DNA of 5,335 nucleotides, taken from the NCBI GenBank assembly GCA_003650865.1, contig QMSN01000082.1:1-5335 (forward strand), read 5' to 3'. This DNA comes from Thermoprotei archaeon (GTDB taxonomy: Archaea > Thermoproteota > Methanomethylicia > Nezhaarchaeales > WYZ-LMO8). The position numbers and the translations under genes are program-made. The notes below the pieces were generated by a model that saw nothing but the letters and a program-made list of their open reading frames with translations, was not told the origin of the DNA and ran no database searches. Shown here in pieces: positions 1-4,048 of this stretch (its first letter is position 1; every line of letters begins with the position of its first letter).

Positions 1-1959
1 ATCGGTGTCCCCATAGATCACCTGCAACCCTAGGCTCTGAGCTTTCTCTATGGTCTTGGTGATCACGTACCTACCTATGGCAGTAGTGCTCTCAGCCACT
101 GGCGGGCAGTAGAGGGAGAAGTTCGTGGAGCCCATGACGCCGTACGAGGCGTTCAGTATGACCTTGAGGCTCTTCTCAACCACGCTGTACAAGCCCCTCT
201 TAGCTGGGTCTAGACTCTCGTCCTTGGACATCGGTTTGAACCAGAGAGCCCTTATGTCCCTCAACATGCCTATGAGTATCGACGTCAACCCCTGCCTCTT
301 AGTGCATACCCAGTGGCTTGTACCAGGTATGGTATTTGACCTGCACTCTGGGTGATGGCAGTTTATGACCTCGTAGGAGAGGTTCCTCGTCTTGACTATG
401 CTCGGGTATAGGGATGTGAAGTCAAGCACAGCTACATTGAAGTAGACGCCTGCAGGTGGTTTTAGCACTATGGCTCCGAGGTACTTCTTACCTTTTATCT
501 TAGCTGCAGTCGTAGCCTCGCCCTTGACGGCTATGATCTCGTCCTTCCTAGGGATCAAGTAACCCCTCTTCCTGTGCTCGTAGTAGAGCATGTTCCTAAT
601 CCAGTTCGATATGCCCTGCCTCGTCACGTCCTCCATGCTCATCTTCGCTATCCTCATGAACAGTATTATGAGCTTGAGCAGCAAGTTGTCTTGGAAAGTC
701 GTGAAGGCTAGCGTTAGCTGAGCATCCCTCAAGCAGTAAGCAGCTAGCTCCATGTAGCTCAGCTGAGAGACCGGGACTTTCAGCTGTATCTTCTTATGTG
801 ATAGTATTGCTTCAGCCACTGCGTCGAGGGTGACATCCCTATACTTGTTCCCAAAGGCATATCCCTGAATCGACTTGTTGTGGAAGAACTTGTAGAGGTC
901 TACGTGGACGCCCAAGGCGAGGAGAGCAGATGGGTTTTCCCCAGCGGTCATCGATATGGGTATCTGATCCCTCGAGAAGCCCAGCTTCAACGCCCTGTGA
1001 AGTATGTAGTTTAAGTCGAAGTTATCGCCGTTAAACGTCAGGATTATTGGGTACTCATTGAGCTCTCTAAATATCTCCTCAATCATCTTGTACTCGTCGT
1101 AGAAGAACTTCACCACGACACCTTCAGGCATTCCCTCAGTTCTGGACACTTCGCTCTCGTCGACCTCCATGCCGTCCCTCCTGAGCAAGAACACCTTCTT
1201 GACGCCATCCGATGAAGCCAAGCTGAACGCTATGATTGGGTACAGAGCCTCCCTAGGGTTAGGAAGCTTATCTGGATCTGGCGAGTAAACCTCTATGTCT
1301 ATAGCCGCCCTCTTAATGTCGGGGATCTCAGCTAAGAACAGCGGCAGCCACTCCTTCACCAGCTCCTTAGCCGCCTCTTGACCCTCGAATATCTTGAGGA
1401 CGTTTTCAGCTTCACCACCGCTGAACTCGGAGTCTAGGCGTATGAGCTTGCCGTCCTCGACTTTGTAGAACATGCCCGGCACGAGCTGCCTATCGAAGAT
1501 GTAGCAGTTGTGGTACTTTATGTCGGCCTCCCAAGCCCTCGGTAGGAGGTCCCTTATGGAGCCCCTCTTACCGCCTATCGCTAAGGGGTCTGAAGCAATG
1601 ATCTTCGTTAGCTCTACCTCCCTCTCCCTCAACACGTCGAACTTCTTAACCCTCTCGAACCCCACGAGGCCGGGGTGTGATATCACTTTACTCCTCTTGA
1701 GCTCCTCTACTGTCATGTCGGTCAAGCAGTAGGGCTTGTGCCTTGTGTCGTCGTACCAGAAGTGTATGACCCTCTTCTCGACGTCGTAGAGCTTTAGGAG
1801 AGCCCTCTTCGCCTCACCGCTATAAGAGACTGACAGCAGTATGCACTTGCCAGTTTCCTTGGGGGGTTTAAGCTCAAACCTCCCAGTTATGTATAGCTCC
1901 TCTTCTTCACCCTCAACCTCTAGGGGTTCAGCGTACTCCTCAAATAGCTCACTCACCAT
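1..1959 (-). CDS. polB: Family B DNA polymerase, PolB1-type (3' part lies outside the window)
   Basis: This is a replicative DNA polymerase with 3'-5' proofreading; 653 codons are visible, read from ATG at 1959. An acidic N-terminal stretch (residues 7-21) precedes the N-terminal domain. The exonuclease motifs are intact: Exo I DIE (D221, E223), Exo II NGDNFD (N310-D315) and Exo III YCLRD (Y408, D412). The polymerase motifs follow: A, DFTSLYPS (D513-S520); B, KVILNASYG (K599-G607); and C, YGDTD (649-653), where the window ends, so the thumb and about 200 residues are missing compared with the usual 850-900. The NASYG form of motif B and the C/H-containing insertion at 534-552 resemble PolB1 of TACK archaea as I recall them. 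The start overlaps the stop of the upstream zinc-protein gene by 7 nt, and GAGGT lies 4 nt before the ATG. A GTG at codon 2 would give a 4-nt GTGA overlap instead. The family assignment is near certain; the B1 subclass is inference. Confidence 0.97.
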   Translation of the reverse strand, partial: MVSELFEEYAEPLEVEGEEEELYITGRFELKPPKETGKCILLSVSYSGEAKRALLKLYDVEKRVIHFWYDDTRHKPYCLTDMTVEELKRSKVISHPGLVGFERVKKFDVLREREVELTKIIASDPLAIGGKRGSIRDLLPRAWEADIKYHNCYIFDRQLVPGMFYKVEDGKLIRLDSEFSGGEAENVLKIFEGQEAAKELVKEWLPLFLAEIPDIKRAAIDIEVYSPDPDKLPNPREALYPIIAFSLASSDGVKKVFLLRRDGMEVDESEVSRTEGMPEGVVVKFFYDEYKMIEEIFRELNEYPIILTFNGDNFDLNYILHRALKLGFSRDQIPISMTAGENPSALLALGVHVDLYKFFHNKSIQGYAFGNKYRDVTLDAVAEAILSHKKIQLKVPVSQLSYMELAAYCLRDAQLTLAFTTFQDNLLLKLIILFMRIAKMSMEDVTRQGISNWIRNMLYYEHRKRGYLIPRKDEIIAVKGEATTAAKIKGKKYLGAIVLKPPAGVYFNVAVLDFTSLYPSIVKTRNLSYEVINCHHPECRSNTIPGTSHWVCTKRQGLTSILIGMLRDIRALWFKPMSKDESLDPAKRGLYSVVEKSLKVILNASYGVMGSTNFSLYCPPVAESTTAIGRYVITKTIEKAQSLGLQVIYGDTD

Positions 1960-2150
1960 CTCAACCTCTCAATTTCACGATCCTTCTTGCTCAGCTTCTT
2001 GTACTCCTTGTAGTGCTCCTTGCACAAGTAGATCCTACCCCTAGCTCCACCTTGAACCTTAAAGTACTTAGATGCCTCAACAGCTGATATGGACTTCACA
2101 GCGGGCTTACCACATAGAGAGCAAGCCTCACCCTTCGATACTTTGCCCAA
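1953..2150 (-). CDS. Small putative zinc-binding protein (CxxC...CxxH) coupled to polB
   Basis: I do not recognise a named family. With the TTG start at 2150 the product has 65 residues: C10-x2-C13 with a following Gly-Lys, then 29 residues, then C43-x2-H46 in the context YLCKEHYKEYKK, and a highly charged, probably helical C-terminus ending in Arg-Trp. This is a one-site zinc-finger pattern in a very basic protein, so nucleic-acid or protein binding is plausible but not shown. The frame is open up to an ATG at 2171 (72 residues), directly after an in-frame TAG. I prefer TTG because GGAGGT (2159-2164) sits 8 nt before it, and the TATA-like box at 2188-2194 predicts transcription starting near 2165, downstream of the ATG. 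The gene overlaps the polB start by 7 nt, so it may be a polymerase accessory protein; that role is inference only. Confidence 0.82.
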   Translation of the reverse strand: MGKVSKGEACSLCGKPAVKSISAVEASKYFKVQGGARGRIYLCKEHYKEYKKLSKKDREIERLRW

Positions 2151-2187
2151 AACCCGATACCTCCAACACATCTAGCCTACCCACTGA

Positions 2188-2194
2188 TTTTAAG
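2188..2194 (-). promoter_or_regulatory. TATA-like box of the zinc-protein/polB operon
   Basis: Read on the minus strand the sequence is CTTAAAA, the only A/T-rich hexamer-like element close upstream of the operon. Its centre (about 2191) is roughly 26 nt upstream of position 2165, the usual TATA-to-start distance in archaea. That places the mRNA 5' end just before the GGAGGT motif at 2159-2164. No transcript data are available, so this rests on composition and spacing. Confidence 0.35.
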
Positions 2195-2205
2195 AGTTAC
2201 CATAG

Positions 2206-2233
2206 GTGGAGCGAGTGTGGAGTACACGTGGAG
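2206..2233. repeat. Three GTGGAG hexamers at exact 11-nt spacing
   Basis: GTGGAG begins at 2206, 2217 and 2228, so the copies sit on the same face of the helix, one turn apart. A fourth copy is at 2294-2299. The array lies just upstream (on the minus strand) of the putative TATA box of the zinc-protein/polB operon, and the middle copy falls inside the short inverted repeat GTGT-N5-ACAC (2215-2227). This could be a regulator binding site, but chance in a purine-rich spacer is not excluded. Confidence 0.4.
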
Positions 2234-2299
2234 TAAAAGCAAGGCGGTAAGTGAGAGGCGTAAAGCAGGCATTGAGAGAGGGCTAAAATAAGCGTGGAG
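2233..2299. repeat. Degenerate purine-rich direct repeats in the polB/tRNA spacer
   Basis: Two related blocks follow one another: GTAAAAGCAAGGC (2233-2245) with GTGAGAGGC after it (2251-2259), and GTAAAGCAGGC (2260-2270) with TTGAGAGAGGGC after it (2272-2283). A third shorter copy, TAAAATAAGCGTGGAG, runs over 2284-2299. The copies differ by small insertions and deletions. No ORF of note is present. The third block contains the better candidate TATA element for the tRNA gene. Confidence 0.3.
2284..2291 (+). promoter_or_regulatory. Candidate TATA box for the tRNA-Arg gene
   Basis: TAAAATAA is the most TATA-like sequence on the plus strand upstream of the tRNA. With 26 nt spacing it would start transcription near 2313, giving a leader of about 20 nt to be removed by RNase P. 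A weaker alternative, GATTATC (2304-2310), would start transcription almost at the mature 5' end (2334). The choice cannot be made from sequence alone. Confidence 0.3.
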
Positions 2300-2333
2300 C
2301 AACGATTATCTAGGGCACTTATAAGGAGAGGAT

Positions 2334-2410
2334 GGGCCCGTCGTCTAGCTGGATAGGACGCAGGCCTGCGGAGCCTGAGGTCCGGGGTTCAAGTCCCCGC
2401 GGGCCCGCCA
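2334..2410 (+). tRNA. tRNA-Arg (anticodon GCG), CCA encoded
   Basis: A complete 77-nt cloverleaf can be folded. The acceptor stem is GGGCCCG (2334-2340) with CGGGCCC (2400-2406), followed by discriminator G and a genomically encoded CCA (2408-2410). The D stem is GTCT/GGAC with one T-G pair. The anticodon stem is CAGGC/GCCTG around the loop CTGCGGA, giving anticodon GCG at 2368-2370. A 5-nt variable loop follows, then the T arm CGGGG-TTCAAGT-CCCCG. There is no intron. It reads CGC and CGU, which are rare in the neighbouring genes: polB uses almost only AGG/AGA for Arg, with a CGC at R174. Its charging enzyme, ArgRS, is encoded at the other end of the window. Confidence 0.97.
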
Positions 2411-2418
2411 TCAATTCA

Positions 2419-2448
2419 CCTTCAGTTTGCCTTCAGACACACCTTCAG
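2419..2448. repeat. Three CCTTCAG heptamers directly after the tRNA
   Basis: CCTTCAG occurs at 2419-2425, 2430-2436 and 2442-2448, with 11 and 12 nt between starts. The block begins 9 nt after the tRNA CCA end and is pyrimidine-rich. It may take part in ending tRNA transcription, be a protein-binding site, or be the remains of a short tandem duplication. No clear T-run terminator is visible. Confidence 0.4.
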
Positions 2449-2456
2449 AAGCGGAG

Positions 2457-2507
2457 CTCACCATCGGCTTATGGTATTTGATGTAGAGGTAACATGGCGA
2501 TGGTGAG
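2457..2507. repeat. Perfect 10-bp inverted repeat with 31-nt loop
   Basis: CTCACCATCG (2457-2466) is exactly complementary to CGATGGTGAG (2498-2507). The right arm contains an ATG (2500) of the small ORF at 2494-2577, and the loop holds its GAGGT motif (2486-2490). A folded RNA could therefore influence its translation, or the DNA could be an operator. A near direct repeat overlaps it: GGTAACATG at 2488-2496 and GGTTACATG at 2510-2518, 22 nt apart. Confidence 0.4.
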
Positions 2508-2577
2508 GTGGTTACATGAGCATTTGCCTGCTAGGGCTGCGGTGAGAAGCCTCCTTGAGAAACCCAGCAAGAGATAA
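2494..2577 (+). CDS. Possible 27-residue small ORF (doubtful)
   Basis: ATG at 2494 opens a 27-codon frame ending in TAA (2575-2577). The product is basic and includes WLHEHLP followed by a probable short helix and LLEKPSKR. GAGGT (2486-2490) is 3 nt from this ATG and 9 nt from a second in-frame ATG at 2500, so the second start is better placed and gives 25 residues. I see no known family. The W..e.lP.....lle.P pattern vaguely recalls the first residues of b-type cytochromes, so it could be a gene remnant, but that is a weak impression. It ends 29 nt before the OsmC gene. It may well not be translated. Confidence 0.2.
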   Translation: MAMVRWLHEHLPARAAVRSLLEKPSKR

Positions 2578-2606
2578 CTCCCCCTGAGTGCTCCACGAAC
2601 GCTGCT

Positions 2607-3062
2607 ATGAGGCTTCCCGATAAGCTTGAGTTTAACGTTGAGGTTAAGTGGGATGGCGAGACTGGAGGGCTAGTCAACGTAGGGGGCAGGAGGCTGCTCA
2701 TAGAGATACCCAAGGAGTTTGGGGGTAAAGGAGGCAACTTCTGTCCAGACGAGCTTCTCATGGCCTCCATAGGCGGGTGCCTACTGACAACGCTCATATG
2801 GCTTGCCAAGAGGCTTAAGGTTAAGCTCTCCGACGTAGAGGTGCAAGTTAAGGGCATTGTGGAGGGCGGGCTGAGTGGATATGAAGTCTCGAGAGTTGAG
2901 GCTAGCATCAGCGTGACTATCAAGCGAGGGGAGGATAAGGCTAGAGTTGAGAGGCTTGTCAAGCTGGCTGAGGAGTACTGCCACATAACTAGAGCGCTCT
3001 CCCAAGGAGTACGCCTACAACTGGAGGATATAGTGAAGGTCGAGGGTTCTAAGAGGGCTTAA
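2607..3062 (+). CDS. OsmC-family peroxiredoxin-like protein
   Basis: This is a 151-residue cytosolic protein of the OsmC/Ohr superfamily, thiol-dependent enzymes that reduce organic hydroperoxides. The length is normal. After an N-terminal beta region (residues 8-34), G-x-F-C46-P-D-E49-L-L-M-A leads into the central helix with the first reactive cysteine (IGGC58LLTTL). The second conserved cysteine is C125 in EEYCHITRAL, followed by the usual final strand. Glu49 in the ELL motif is typical of the family. C46 is an extra cysteine just ahead of the P-x-E-L motif. The ATG at 2607 has no in-frame alternative after the stop at 2556 and no convincing ribosome-binding site; a weak GATAAC element about 30 nt upstream would give a near-leaderless mRNA. 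Subfamily (Ohr, OsmC or YhfA-like) and substrate cannot be decided. Redox genes and remnants follow on the same strand. Confidence 0.93.
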   Translation: MRLPDKLEFNVEVKWDGETGGLVNVGGRRLLIEIPKEFGGKGGNFCPDELLMASIGGCLLTTLIWLAKRLKVKLSDVEVQVKGIVEGGLSGYEVSRVEASISVTIKRGEDKARVERLVKLAEEYCHITRALSQGVRLQLEDIVKVEGSKRA

Positions 3063-3140
3063 GCAGTCGACTCTGAAGAGCCTTTTCACGTGACTTAATT
3101 TGCTGCCACGGTTTTATCGTAGCCTAGGCGTAGACAGCTC

Positions 3141-3376
3141 AGTGCACCTCCTTGCCGACGAGTGTTGCTGATGGAGGGGCGAGATGTAGGTGTATTCACA
3201 GCCTACGCTTGGAGCGGGAACATACACAAGCTAATTGTGGACTCCCTGAAGTCACGGGAATCTAGTAGAGCCCGTGGTAGCAGCCAGAGTACCTCCAAGT
3301 CGAGAGGTTGGAGCTATGTAGGAAGCTTGGGGTTGAGCTGGCTAGAGGTGCACTAGAGCTCGTTAAGGCCCGCTAA
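3141..3376 (+). pseudogene. Remnant of a flavodiiron protein (C-terminal flavodoxin-domain end), frameshifted
   Basis: Three frames together spell the C-terminal end of an FprA/flavodiiron-type protein, an FMN and di-iron enzyme that reduces oxygen or nitric oxide. Frame one (3141 to about 3268) reads APP..RVL..MEGRDVGVFTAYAWSGN..KLIVDSLKS, matching the family's vgvFgsYgWsG...k...e.Lk signature. The next frame gives EPVVAARVPPSREV (about 3269-3310). The third gives CRKLGVELARGALELVKAR with TAA at 3374-3376, matching the usual c..lG.ela ending. At least two indels separate the frames. Only the last 75 or so residues of a protein of about 400 remain; the metallo-beta-lactamase-like domain and the front of the flavodoxin domain are absent, as only about 80 nt separate this from the OsmC gene. 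An open frame from GTG 3162 to TAG 3356 exists, but its second half is out of frame with the family. The family match rests on motif recall. Confidence 0.72.
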
Positions 3377-3419
3377 TAAACGGGGAAAACGTGAAATAAG
3401 GTTATGCCCTACTACGCTC

Positions 3420-3424
3420 AGGTG
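3420..3424 (+). promoter_or_regulatory. Ribosome-binding site AGGTG of the gene at 3432
   Basis: AGGTG lies 7 nt before ATG 3432, a normal Shine-Dalgarno position, and supports this start over ATG 3404, which opens only an 11-codon frame. The same pentamer recurs inside the gene at 3560-3564, 7 nt before the slippery heptamer. Confidence 0.5.
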
Positions 3425-3431
3425 TTTAGCT

Positions 3432-3817
3432 ATGGGTGATGGCAAGGTCTCCCTAGGCGAGGTTCTGGCTAAAGTCATGGAGATGGGCGGGCTCGAAGTA
3501 ACGTTTGAGCTTGAAGACCTAAAGCTCTCAGGCAAGATCAAGGTTAGGTTTAGACCTACAGGTGTCGAAGCCCCAAAATAGCTGTTGATGGCAAGCTTAG
3601 AGCTGAGGTCGCCGTTGGGGGTCTAAAGCTAGCTTATGCTAGGCTTGAAGCTGGGGAGCTAAACATCGAGGTGCTCATGTCCAGCATGATTAGGAGGCCC
3701 AGCCTCTTACAGCTAGCCCTTAGCCTAAGAGAGGTCATGAGCGAGCTTAAGGGCTTGAGGATGGAGACCCCCAGCGGGAAGCCCATAACCAAGTCGATAA
3801 GCCTTAAGCTCTGGTGA
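3432..3817 (+). CDS. Unrecognised protein split by a -1 frameshift at a slippery heptamer
   Basis: I recognise no family. From ATG 3432 the zero frame gives 49 residues (beginning MGDGKVSLGEVLAKVMEMGG) and stops at TAG 3579-3581. The -1 frame continues without a stop from ATA 3578 for 79 residues to TGA 3815-3817. Joined, they give about 128 residues: an N-terminal helix, several alternating-residue beta strands (25-42, 50-75), a probable helix near 95-110 and a tail ending SLKLW. Composition and codon use (AGG, CTT, GCT, AAG) match across the joint, so both halves look like one gene. The joint is exactly C CCA AAA followed by TAG, the canonical -1 slip pattern. It could be programmed frameshifting, a recent one-base deletion, or a sequencing error in the C4A4 run. 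The TGA overlaps GTG 3814 of the ferredoxin frame as GTGA. No signal peptide or membrane segment is seen. Confidence 0.65.
3572..3581 (+). promoter_or_regulatory. Candidate -1 ribosomal frameshift site (C CCA AAA, then TAG)
   Basis: In the zero frame the codons are GCC CCA AAA TAG. The heptamer at 3572-3578 fits X XXY YYZ, and a one-base backward slip makes the next codon ATA, exactly the frame that stays open for 79 more codons. AGGTG at 3560-3564 could act as an upstream stimulator. No strong hairpin starts within the usual 5-10 nt; the nearest good one (CTAGC-TTAT-GCTAG, 3629-3642) is about 50 nt away, which is too far for a normal stimulator. Confidence 0.4.
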
Positions 3818-3834
3818 AGCAAAGGGTTTGCGCT

Positions 3835-4047
3835 ATGAAGTACAGGCCGAAAGTCGACTTAGATAAGTGCATCGGTGACGGGGCCTGCAAGAGGGTTTGC
3901 CCAGCTAAGCCCAACGTGTTTGAGCTACGGGTAGACCCTAAGACGGGGAACGCCAAGATAAGGGTGGCTAGGCCTGAAGCCTGTACTGGCTGCTACATGT
4001 GTGTTCAGGTTTGCCCTAGACAGGCTATAACGATCACTGAGCGTTGA
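3835..4047 (+). CDS. Dicluster ferredoxin with an Asp-ligated first cluster (CxxDxxCxxxCP)
   Basis: This is a 70-residue soluble electron carrier of the bacterial-type 2[4Fe-4S] fold. The first motif is C12-IG-D15-GA-C18-KRV-C22-P, with Asp where the second cysteine normally stands. The second motif, C50-TG-C53-YM-C56-VQV-C60-P, is complete. By the family's crossover pattern, cluster I would use C12, D15, C18 and C60, and cluster II C50, C53, C56 and C22. An Asp at this place is known from Pyrococcus furiosus ferredoxin, where the cluster interconverts between [4Fe-4S] and [3Fe-4S]. I chose ATG 3835 because AAAGGGT lies 7 nt upstream and homologues start near MKYRPKVD. GTG 3814 would add seven residues and overlap the previous stop as GTGA, but lacks a ribosome-binding site. 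It may be co-transcribed with the upstream gene. Its partner enzymes are not in the window. Confidence 0.93.
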   Translation: MKYRPKVDLDKCIGDGACKRVCPAKPNVFELRVDPKTGNAKIRVARPEACTGCYMCVQVCPRQAITITER

Positions 4048-4048
4048 T

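Noticed and set aside
125..355. Plus-strand open frames opposite polB (also at 1508-1732 and 1841-2044)
   Set aside because: Shadows of the polymerase coding strand; the polB frame is unbroken with all motifs.
2318..2325. CTTATAAG as the tRNA TATA box
   Set aside because: Its centre is only about 12 nt from the mature tRNA 5' end, so transcription would start inside the tRNA. As a palindrome it could serve the minus strand, but no gene start lies at the right distance.
2172..2333. Replication origin next to polB
   Set aside because: No origin-recognition-box-like elements, no strongly AT-rich unwinding region and no cdc6/orc1 gene are visible.
2386..2410. Integration (att) site at the tRNA 3' end
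   Set aside because: No second copy of the tRNA 3' end and no integrase or mobile gene is visible in the window.
2206..2448. CRISPR array
   Set aside because: The repeats are 6-7 nt, with no 24-37 nt repeat/spacer pattern and no cas genes.
2531..2986. Minus-strand open frame of 151 codons opposite the OsmC gene
   Set aside because: It mirrors the OsmC gene, is Ser/Leu/Pro-rich low-complexity, and has no motif; the plus strand carries a clear family protein.
3063..3120. Hairpin terminator after the OsmC gene
   Set aside because: CTCTGAAGAG followed by CCTTTT suggests one, but the possible stem is only 4 bp with a 2-nt loop; only general T-richness remains, which is too weak to list.
3162..3355. 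Intact 64-codon gene starting at GTG 3162
   Set aside because: Only its first half fits the flavodiiron family; the continuing family residues are in the other two frames up to 3376, so it is a decayed gene rather than a small intact one.
3353..3822. Two minus-strand open frames of 62 codons opposite the unknown gene
   Set aside because: The plus-strand halves match each other in codon use and have a good ribosome-binding site; the antisense frames show neither.
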